Shown: positions 9,760 through 15,704 of the stretch, in pieces | Position numbering within the stretch: the stretch's first letter is position 1 | How the letters are laid out: each line of letters begins with the position of its first letter | Source: Isotricha intestinalis | Lineage: Eukaryota; Ciliophora; Litostomatea; Vestibuliferida; Isotrichidae | DNA: 15,704 bases | Direction: 5' to 3' | Assembly (NCBI GenBank): GCA_023807065.1 | Contig: JAJJLU010000867.1 | Coordinates: 1-15,704, forward strand | Made by a program: the position numbers and the translations under genes | Notes under the pieces: generated by a model | What the model saw: only the letters and a program-made list of their open reading frames with translations | The model's database searches: none | What the model was told of the DNA's origin: nothing

Positions 9760-10123
9760 TTTATTTTTTATTTATATTTTAAATGAATAGTTCAATAAAA
9801 ATCAAAAGAAGAAAAAGATTAATTGTTCCTAATTCAGATATAAATTTTTATTTAGTTTTAAAATAAAATAACAAATAGAGGAGAAAGTAATTATAATAAA
9901 TTAATAAGAGATGTTTTAAAAATTTTGTATTAAAAAAAGAATTTTCTGAATCCTTGTTTAAAAATAAGCAAAAATAAACTTACACAAATATTTATTATAC
10001 ACAAAAAGGAAGAAATAAATAAATGAAAAAAAAATATATTATTTCGTTAAAAAAAATATATAGAAAAAAACTTGTTTTTTATAATACCTTAATTTAATTT
10101 GTGTTTTTAATAAAAATTGTATA
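9760..10123. promoter_or_regulatory. Divergent intergenic spacer between S41 gene and coiled-coil gene
   Basis: These 364 bases separate two genes transcribed outward, so both promoters must lie here. The sequence is A/T-rich, with several TATATA/TATTATA stretches near 9998 and 10035-10063. Its right half is purine-rich on the plus strand. No defined factor site is recognisable. The only open frame with amino-acid balance is the 27-codon ORF at 9783-9866, listed separately. Confidence 0.4.
9783..9866 (+). other. Tiny ORF, 27 codons, doubtful
   Basis: An ATG at 9783 opens 27 codons to a TAA, giving MNSSIKIKRRKRLIVPNSD followed by INFYLVLK. The basic patch followed by a hydrophobic tail looks less random than its surroundings. 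In sequence this AT-rich, however, a frame of this length arises readily by chance. It could be a small peptide gene, a remnant of a lost gene, or nothing. It begins 23 bases upstream of the S41 start, on the opposite strand, so it would overlap that gene's promoter. Confidence 0.15.
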
Positions 10124-12357
10124 ATGGAAAATAACAACTCAAAATCAGATTTAATTTCATATAAAGAATTAATATACTTTAAAGAAGAAATATTTCATTC
10201 TTTAAAAGATTTCAGAAAAGAAGTTGCTGAAAAAACAAATGAACAACTAACTCAATTTAACACAAAATTAGAAGAAACAAAATCATTATTATCAAATAAT
10301 AAAAATGAATCAAATATTTTTATAACAAAAGAAGAATTTCAAGCAGAAAAAAAAGATATATTAAACAAACAAATAAATAAAAAAATTGTAGAAGACAAAT
10401 TAACTGAATTTGAAATTCAAATTTCAGCGATTAGAAAAGATATAAGTGAAGCATGTTATAAATATGATAAAATATTTATAGATCAATTAACATTACCAGG
10501 AATAATAGGAGATAAATGTAAATATCCAAGTGTTAAAGATTATATTAAAAATAATATTCATGAAATGTCAAATATTTCTACAATGAATCTAAAAGCTTTA
10601 AATGATATTAGAATAATGAAAGGAAAATTAGAAAATAGAATAAATGAATTTGGATATCAAATTGAAGGAATTAAACAACAATATAATCATATTATAAATT
10701 TAAAACTTGTTGAATTAGAAAATAAAATAAATGATAGATTGATTTTAATTGAAGATAAAATTAAAAAAATAATGTATGGAGAATCAAACTATTTTAACTT
10801 AATAGATAATAATGATGAAAATGATACTATTAATAATCCCTTTTATGATAATATAAATAAATTGAAAAAAGAATTAATGAAAAAAATGAATGAAACTAAT
10901 GAAAAAAGTAAAAAAATGGATTTAACTGTTTTAAGAGAACTTGAAGTTGCTAAATCTGAATTTAATTATGTTAAAAAAACTTTATATGAATTAGCTAAAG
11001 TGTTAATGATGGAATTAGAAGATGGAGAAGGATTTAAAAGTAATAAAAGAGAAATATTAAATAATTTTATAACTAAAAATAAAATATTAGAATTAAATAA
11101 TACTACTCCGAATAGTGCAAAAAAAAAAAAAGTTGTTAATCAAAAAAGTATTATTTTTCAACAAAGAAAAGATACTTATTCTTTAACTAATAAATCTGGT
11201 AATCAAAAAAATAATCTTTTTCATAGAATGAAAACTGGAATTTTTTATGTTAAAAAAAGAAATCCTATTACTACTAATTTAGATTCTCCAAGAGATATAT
11301 TTAAAGAAGATGAAAATCTTGATTCAAATGGAAATGATTCATTTAATAAAAATGATTTTGTCAGACAAAACCCCGTCAAAAAAAAATCTATGAGAAATAA
11401 ATTAAATTTAGATTTAAATAGTTTTAGAATGACTACTATTAATGAAAATCATGATGATGAACCGAATGTTAATAATAATGATGATTCTGAAAATGAAAAT
11501 GAAAAAGAAAAAGAAATTGTAGTTAAATCAATTTTAAAACAAAGTAATTATATGTTAAGTACTACTGATAATAACAAATCTAATAATTTTCAATTATCAA
11601 TAAATGATTCAAAAGATAATATAAATGTAACCACAAATAAAACTGAAGAAATAAATAAAACAGATAATGAAATTAATAAAACATCATTAAATATTAATGA
11701 TTATAAAAAAATAGCAATAAATAAAAACACAATAGAAAACAATAATAATAATAATAATCAAAATAATAATAATAATAATAATACAAATTATAATATAAAT
11801 GATACATCATCTTCTATAAATACAAATATAAATTTAAAACCAGAAAATAGAAATTTAAATCAATCAACTCCTCTTTATTATAATAAAGAACAAGTTCAAA
11901 AAACTCAAGTTACAAATTCTGTAAATTTTTTAAAAATAAAATCCAAAAAAACAGAATTTAAAGATATTTCTAATAGAAGTCTTCCAACATTTAATTCACA
12001 AAAAATAAGTTCATTTAGAAATAAAAATAAAATAATAAGTCTTCAAAAAAAAAAATTCCTAGTGAACCAATTCATATTGAATCTGTTCCTGATAGTGAAA
12101 TTATTGATATCCCTCTTATTCCTTCAAATAAAAATTATTTAGAAATAGAAAAAAATAAAAGTGTAGTTGAAAAGAAAATTATTGAATTAGAATTTTTCAC
12201 AAAAAAAAAATTTGATGAATTGGTTAATGAAATTAAAAATTTTATTCCTATTCATTTTAATTCTTATATTAGGGATTATAAAATAATTGAATCACCTGTC
12301 AAAAAGAGGAATTTTAGACAAATTTCTTTTGAAAAAAATGAATATTCTCATTTTTAA
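10124..12357 (+). CDS. Coiled-coil, Asn-rich protein with a -1 frame break at an A11 run (about 744 aa if joined)
   Basis: The frame opens at ATG 10124. Unbroken reading ends at 12142 after about 28 residues of hydrophobic, atypical sequence. At the A11 run at 12045-12055 the -1 frame takes over and continues with normal composition for 100 codons to a TAA at 12355-12357, containing a conserved-looking helix (VVEKKIIELEFFTKK). Residues 1-300 are mostly coiled coil, interrupted near 124-141 by LPGIIGDKCKYPSVKDYI, a motif I associate with long coiled-coil proteins of ciliates and other protists. Residues 300-640 are low complexity (Asn, Lys, Ser). A missing A in the assembly is the simplest reading; genuine -1 ribosomal frameshifting on A AAA AAA, or a recent mutation, is possible. 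No enzyme motif is seen, so a structural role is likely. Confidence 0.7.
11738..11783 (+). repeat. AAT trinucleotide repeat coding poly-Asn
   Basis: Two blocks of AAT codons, separated by a single CAA, encode two runs of Asn with one Gln between them, inside the low-complexity part of the coiled-coil gene. It is a coding microsatellite and is probably length-variable. Confidence 0.9.
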
Positions 12358-12618
12358 ATAATTAAATATCATTAATTTTTTCTGGTTACAAGTATTGTAT
12401 AATATATTAATAATAAAAGAAACTAAATTAAAAATGAAATATTAAATTTATTTTTTTTTAAAATTCAAAAAATACTAATTAACTTGAACATTAATATAAA
12501 TACTATAATTTAAAAAAAAATAATTTAAATTATTAATTTCTTTCCTTAAAATAATAAAATAAAGTATATCAAATCAAATTTAAAAAATAAAAGAATAAGA
12601 AAAACAAAAAATTAATAA
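12358..12618. promoter_or_regulatory. Spacer upstream of the CDK gene
   Basis: This 261-base A/T-rich gap between two genes on the same strand must contain the 3' end signals of the upstream gene and the promoter of the CDK. AATAAA-like hexamers are frequent but not informative at this composition. The 60 bases before the CDK start are nearly free of G and rich in A. I see no coding frame. Confidence 0.35.
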
Positions 12619-13560
12619 ATGGAATCAGAAGATGAAGTTTCAAAAGACGCATTATCAAAATATGTAAAAATAGATAAAGTAGGTGAAGGTACATACGGAG
12701 TAGTATATAAATGTCAAAATAAATATACAAAAGCATTTGTAGCTTTAAAGAAAATTCGTTTAGAAAATGAAGACGAAGGAATTCCATCGACAGCAATACG
12801 TGAAATATCAATATTAAAGCAAATGCATCATCAAAACATAATAAAATTAATAGAAATAATAAATGGAGATAAAAAATTATATTTAGTATTTGAATATATG
12901 GACCATGATTTAAAAAAATATTTAGATTTAAACGGAGGTCCATTACCACCAAAATTAGTAAAATCATATTTATATCAAATAGCAGCAGCAATAAGATATT
13001 GTCATGCAAAGAGAATATTACATAGAGATTTAAAGCCTCAAAATTTATTAATAGATAATCAAGGAATAATAAAATTAGCAGATTTTGGTTTAGCAAGAGC
13101 ATTTGGTGTTCCAATAAAAACATTAACACATGAAGTATTAACTTTATGGTATAGAGCCCCAGAAATTTTATTAGGACAAAAAGAATATTCTACTCCAGTT
13201 GATATTTGGAGTTTAGGTTTAATTTTTTATGAAATGGCACATAGAAAACCATTGTTTGCAGGAGATAGTGAAATTGATCAAATTTTTAAAATATTTCAAA
13301 TGTATGGAACTCCTACTGAAAAAGAATGGAATGGAATTACTAAATTACCTTATTATAAATTAAGTTTCCCACAATTTAAAGGCAAAGGTATTAGGAAATT
13401 TAATAATAATATTGATGAAAAAGGAATTGATTTATTAGAAAAAATGCTACAGTTAGATCCTGCTAAAAGAATTAGCGCTAAAAAAGTTTTGGTTCATCCT
13501 TATTTTGATGATTTTGATAAAGAAGGTTTTGATGATGGGTGTGTTTTTAATAAAGTATGA
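12619..13560 (+). CDS. Cyclin-dependent protein kinase, PSTAIRE type, 313 aa
   Basis: A Ser/Thr kinase of the CDK1/CDK2 class that pairs with a cyclin to drive cell-cycle steps. Visible motifs: glycine loop GEGTYG at 22-27 with the usual inhibitory Thr25/Tyr26 pair; VALKK with catalytic Lys44; the cyclin-binding helix PSTAIRE at 56-62; catalytic loop HRDLKPQN at 135-142 with Asp137; DFG at 155-157; activation-loop Thr170 in [15 protein letters not shown]; and the lower-lobe [12 protein letters not shown] segment typical of CDKs. All catalytic residues are present, and the length is only slightly above that of human CDK1, because of 11 extra N-terminal residues. In the helix after the glycine loop the IPSTAIRE spelling is canonical. 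The stop is TGA, where family members end. Synonymous codon choice changes abruptly about halfway (see findings). I am sure of the subfamily but not of orthology to CDK1 versus CDK2, so I give no symbol. Confidence 0.96.
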   Translation: MESEDEVSKDALSKYVKIDKVGEGTYGVVYKCQNKYTKAFVALKKIRLENEDEGIPSTAIREISILKQMHHQNIIKLIEIINGDKKLYLVFEYMDHDLKKYLDLNGGPLPPKLVKSYLYQIAAAIRYCHAKRILHRDLKPQNLLIDNQGIIKLADFGLARAFGVPIKTLTHEVLTLWYRAPEILLGQKEYSTPVDIWSLGLIFYEMAHRKPLFAGDSEIDQIFKIFQMYGTPTEKEWNGITKLPYYKLSFPQFKGKGIRKFNNNIDEKGIDLLEKMLQLDPAKRISAKKVLVHPYFDDFDKEGFDDGCVFNKV

Positions 13561-13788
13561 AATTTGTTTTTTCTTACTGATTTTTTAATGTGGGATTTAA
13601 ATTTAAAGGAATTTGTTTTACACTTTTTTTCATTGATTTAATTTAATTTTTTATTTATTAGAAATTTATTCTATTTTAATTGTTTAACAAATTATTTTAT
13701 ATGAAAAACATTTTTACATAAATTTAGTATTAAAATCAGGTCTTTCTTCAACTAATATATATCATCGATTATTTCTTAGTTAATTATT
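13561..13788. other. CDK downstream region, no feature seen
   Basis: This A/T-rich sequence lies between the CDK stop codon and the LINE tail. It holds the 3' UTR of the kinase and possibly the insertion point of the LINE. After the TGA the frame stays open for 27 codons to a TAA, but the codons lack kinase-like or other recognisable content, so I treat it as untranslated. Confidence 0.5.
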
Positions 13789-13888
13789 TAGTTTAACTCG
13801 GCTCATATCTTATATTAATTAATAAAAAAAAGAAGATACCCAATCATCTTACTCATATTTATATTAGCCAAATATTACAAGTATCGTC
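13789..13888 (-). repeat. LINE 3' UTR / tail, copy A
   Basis: About 100 bases follow the stop codon of the LINE remnant on the minus strand. The terminal 60 bases (plus coordinates 13792-13850) align with 15339-15400 at roughly four of five positions. Shared blocks include TTTAA-TCG-GCTC, TTATATTAA and an A-rich run ending in GAAGA. The match to a second, independent site marks this as the transposed 3' end of the element. Confidence 0.65.
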
Positions 13889-15035
13889 TTATTCTTCTTT
13901 CTTATTATATTCTCCAAATTTAATATATAATAAATTTTTAATTTCTCTAATTCCTTTATTATCCTTTTTCTTTTCTTCTTTCTTTCCTAAATAATTCTTA
14001 GATTAATTCAATACTTTCTAATTATTTTGAATTTATTGTTTTCCTATCTAATCCTTCTAATTCATTTTTTTATCTTTTAATTCTTTCATTATCTCACATT
14101 CATTTATAACATGTTTAATATTATTATCTTCTTTCTTACATAATACACATTTCTTATATATTTCTTCTCTAAAACATCCTCTATGACACATAAATTTAAG
14201 TAATAAAAAATCCCCATCAACATACCGACTATATATTCTATCTTTTTCTATTTGTAAATTTATCATTTATATTATGTCCTTCTTTTTCTCCTAATTCTTT
14301 TAATCTTTTAATAATATATCTTTTATTAAAAACACTAGAAGGAATATACTCTGTATCTAATAATTGTTTTATTATTTTATCATACATTGTTAATTTTTCT
14401 TTAAAAATATATTCATATTTCTCCTTTAATTTTAATAATCTACACTACAAATAAGTATTTAAATCTGGTAATCCTAATGCAATTTTACCGTTATTAGATC
14501 TTATTGGAAATTTTAATAATTTCTTTATGTTTGTCAGCATTACTTTATCTATTCTATTAATCCAAGATTTTCGATCTATAAATGCTGGCAAACCATACAA
14601 TAATCTTGATTTATGAAAATATCCAAATATTAACATTATTGATTTAACAATAAAATATCTTTTATTTAAAGCATAATTTCTTGTAAAATATTCTTACAAA
14701 CATGTTTATTTATTTTCATTTTATCATTTATTATTATTCCTAAATATTTATATTCTTTTATAACAGGATATCCTTCTATTTCTATTCTATCTTCATTATC
14801 TTTTAATATCATTGTTCTACTTTTCTTTTTATTCACCTTTATTCCATTTAATTCACTCCATCTCTCTATATTTTTAAATACATTTAATAATTGATTTATT
14901 CCTTCACATATATACATAAATTATCGGCATAAGCTAATATTTTTTATATGAATTTTGATTTAATTCTTTATTTAAATCATTAATATAAAAATTGAATAAC
15001 ATAGGACACTCATCCATTACTTCTTGATATTTGTT
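13889..15035 (-). pseudogene. Decayed, 5'-truncated LINE (non-LTR) reverse transcriptase
   Basis: Read on the minus strand, pieces of a non-LTR reverse transcriptase follow in the correct order but in shifting frames. First comes the CPM-LFNFYINDL block near 15010-14980. The catalytic block follows as LAYADN at 14937-14920, where the family has YADD, so one catalytic Asp is now Asn (AAT). Next come the ELNGIKVNKKKS and YLGIIINDK blocks (about 14870-14720), then LLYGLPAF and ALGLPDLNTYL (14605-14448). After an in-frame TAG at 14445-14447, the C-terminal zinc knuckle C-x2-C-x8-H-x4-C lies near 14140-14085, and a Lys-rich end stops at TAA 13889-13891. I count at least four frame changes and one nonsense codon. 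Everything upstream of the RT palm, including any endonuclease, is missing. The element cannot be active. Confidence 0.85.
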
Positions 15036-15281
15036 GGTAGAAAGTTAAAGTCTGACAAGGAGGTGAGGTGTGTGTGTGTGTGGAGCTGGGTGTGAGTAGT
15101 CTTACCAAGAGGTGTTCGATGATGTAGGAACCATTGCTGTCTCCTGTCCGACGAACATAAGATTGAATTCCTCTACATATACATCGACTTCAATGATCTT
15201 CCTTATGACCTGACGAGTCATGCAGGGAGACGCTCCATGTCAAGACACCCATTGACCTCTGCTGACTACTACGCGGAGACC
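15036..15281. other. Island of balanced base composition, unidentified
   Basis: Base composition jumps here from about one fifth G+C to nearly one half, starting abruptly next to the 5' end of the LINE remnant and ending at an 18-base T run. It includes a (TG)7 tract at 15069-15082. On the plus strand, 15123-15281 is open for 53 codons with many C-ending synonymous codons (for example EFLYIYIDFNDLPYDL), which looks more like protein-coding sequence of another base composition than like noise. It has no start codon near its beginning, and I recognise no family. Possibilities are a fragment of a foreign gene, part of a mobile element, or a chimeric join. Confidence 0.5.
15069..15082 (+). repeat. 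(TG)7 dinucleotide microsatellite
   Basis: Seven uninterrupted TG units lie inside a G-rich stretch of the balanced-composition island. It is the only TG tract of this length in the window. Confidence 0.9.
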
Positions 15282-15299
15282 TTTTTTTTTTTTTTTTTT
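15282..15299. repeat. T18 homopolymer (A18 on the minus strand)
   Basis: Eighteen T's are followed by further T-rich sequence and GTTT units up to 15336. On the minus strand this reads as AAAC-type units and then a long A tract immediately after the LINE-tail copy B. That is the layout expected for the 3' end of a retroposed element. Confidence 0.7.
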
Positions 15300-15336
15300 G
15301 CTCTTTTCTTTTTTTTCGTTGTTTTGTTTGTTTGTT

Positions 15337-15432
15337 AATTTAAATCGGGCTCGTATTTTATATTAAGCAAATAAAAAAGAAGAAACCGAACTATCTCATC
15401 TAAATACTACAGAAGCGTGATGACAAGATACA
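15337..15432 (-). repeat. LINE-tail homologous segment, copy B
   Basis: Positions 15339-15400 align with 13792-13850 (copy A) in the same orientation, and weaker similarity may reach ACAAG(A)TA near 15433. Upstream of it on the minus strand lies the second balanced-composition island rather than the reverse transcriptase C-terminus. Downstream, on the same strand, lie AAAC units and an A-rich tail. It is therefore either a different LINE subfamily, a very short 5'-truncated copy, or a SINE that borrows the LINE tail. Confidence 0.6.
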
Positions 15433-15541
15433 CATGTGACAATCAATAGGGTGAAAGAAATGGCCTCTCATGTCCGATGAGAAGGAGGATCTTATCCGTG
15501 AACTGCGCCAAAGCGAAAGTCTACGACTCAACTAGTATTTC
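15433..15541. other. Second balanced-composition island with a short ORF
   Basis: About 110 bases again have nearly half G+C. On the plus strand an ATG at 15470 opens 21 codons to a TAG at 15533-15535 (MSDEKEDLIRELRQSE then SLRLN), a plausible amphipathic helix. The minus strand also has a frame of about 43 codons open through it. On the minus strand, TTTGGCGCAGTTCACGG resembles a tRNA-type A box, but no matching B box follows. I cannot identify it. It probably belongs to the same element as copy B of the LINE tail, or is a fragment of imported DNA. Confidence 0.4.
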
Positions 15542-15643
15542 AATATCTAGATGCAAGGGTTATGAATTTCTTAATTTATAATTATTTTTAAATTATTTAT
15601 TGTATTTAAATTATTTAATAATTCTTTCTTTCATACACTTTTG
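15542..15643. other. Telomere-adjacent AT-rich sequence
   Basis: About 100 bases of simple A/T-rich sequence, with repeated TTATTTAAAT-like words (AATTATTTT, AAATTATTTATT, AAATTATTTAA), lead directly into the telomere array. No gene or defined element is seen. Confidence 0.6.
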
Positions 15644-15704
15644 TTGGGGATTGGGGATTGGGGATTGGGTATTGGGGATTGGGGATTGGGATTGGGGATT
15701 GGGG
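15644..15704 (+). repeat. Telomere repeat array, TTGGGGA units
   Basis: Nine units run to the window end: six full TTGGGGA, one TTGGGTA at 15665-15671, one TTGGGA at 15686-15691, and a final TTGGGG. The G-rich strand points outward at the right edge, as required for a chromosome terminus. The occasional variant units are typical of telomerase slippage or misreading. The unit is close to the ciliate T2G4 repeat with one added A. There is no internal gene after it. Confidence 0.93.

Noticed and set aside
11922..12061. An intron (GTAAAT to TAG) as the explanation of the frame change near 12045
   Set aside because: Removing it leads straight into a TGA. A 24-base GT-AG option at the A run keeps the wrong frame. 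Slippage or a missing base explains the data better.
12569..13129. Minus-strand open frame of 186 codons rich in Leu
   Set aside because: It lies antisense to the CDK gene and mirrors its codons; the Leu/Ile bias is what the complement of A-rich coding DNA gives.
15209..15240. Possible hammerhead ribozyme core (CTGACGAGTC ... GAC)
   Set aside because: The CUGANGA-GUC half is present with a GAC partner, but the obligatory GAAA after stem II is replaced by GCTCC, and stems I and III do not form.
15433..15541. tRNA-derived SINE head on the minus strand
   Set aside because: An A-box-like TGGCGCAGTTC is present, but no B box follows at a suitable distance and no cloverleaf forms, so I did not call a tRNA or SINE head.
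1..15704. CRISPR arrays, bacterial operons, rRNA or tRNA genes
   Set aside because: I found no regularly spaced direct repeats, no ribosome-binding-site pattern, and no structured GC-rich RNA gene on either strand. The gene styles and the telomere are eukaryotic.

Overview
The window is a piece of nuclear DNA from a very AT-rich unicellular eukaryote, and its right edge lies at or next to a chromosome end. The last 61 bases are a TTGGGGA-type telomere array with the G-rich strand running toward the end. This resembles ciliate telomeres (T2G4 and relatives) but has an extra A. All intact genes are single long reading frames read with the standard code, and TAA and TGA both act as stops. That argues against Tetrahymena- or Paramecium-type codes. 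A standard-code ciliate such as a litostome (rumen ciliate group) fits best. An anaerobic chytrid-type fungus is an alternative, because the S41 membrane protein also resembles proteins of those fungi; the telomere argues against it. The assignment is inference.

Layout, left to right: (1) the 5' part of a Lys/Glu-rich coiled-coil gene on the minus strand, cut by the window edge; (2) an unrecognised 223-residue gene on the minus strand; (3) a 50-base divergent promoter; (4) a 908-residue beta-propeller (WD40-like) gene on the plus strand; (5) a 576-residue gene on the minus strand, with a helical F-BAR-like front and a C-terminal SBF2/KIAA0513-like domain; (6) a 948-base intergenic stretch holding a large imperfect inverted repeat; (7) a 687-residue membrane-anchored S41-type peptidase-like protein on the minus strand; (8) a 364-base divergent spacer with a tiny ORF; (9) a coiled-coil/Asn-rich gene on the plus strand whose frame is broken at an A11 run and resumes in the -1 frame for 100 more codons; (10) a PSTAIRE cyclin-dependent kinase on the plus strand; (11) about 2.1 kb of gene-free subtelomere.

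The subtelomere holds a decayed, 5'-truncated LINE reverse transcriptase with an altered YADD motif. It also holds a second copy of the LINE 3' tail, two islands of nearly balanced base composition that contrast sharply with the rest, simple repeats, and the telomere.

The genes form no evident pathway. Several (long coiled coils, a large propeller protein) would suit a ciliated or cytoskeleton-rich cell, but that is not shown. The most notable signals are the 7.1-7.6 kb inverted repeat, the sharp shift in synonymous codon choice (ATA to ATT) inside the CDK gene, the -1 frame break at A11, the LINE tail shared by two composition-distinct subtelomeric segments, and the variant telomere repeat.
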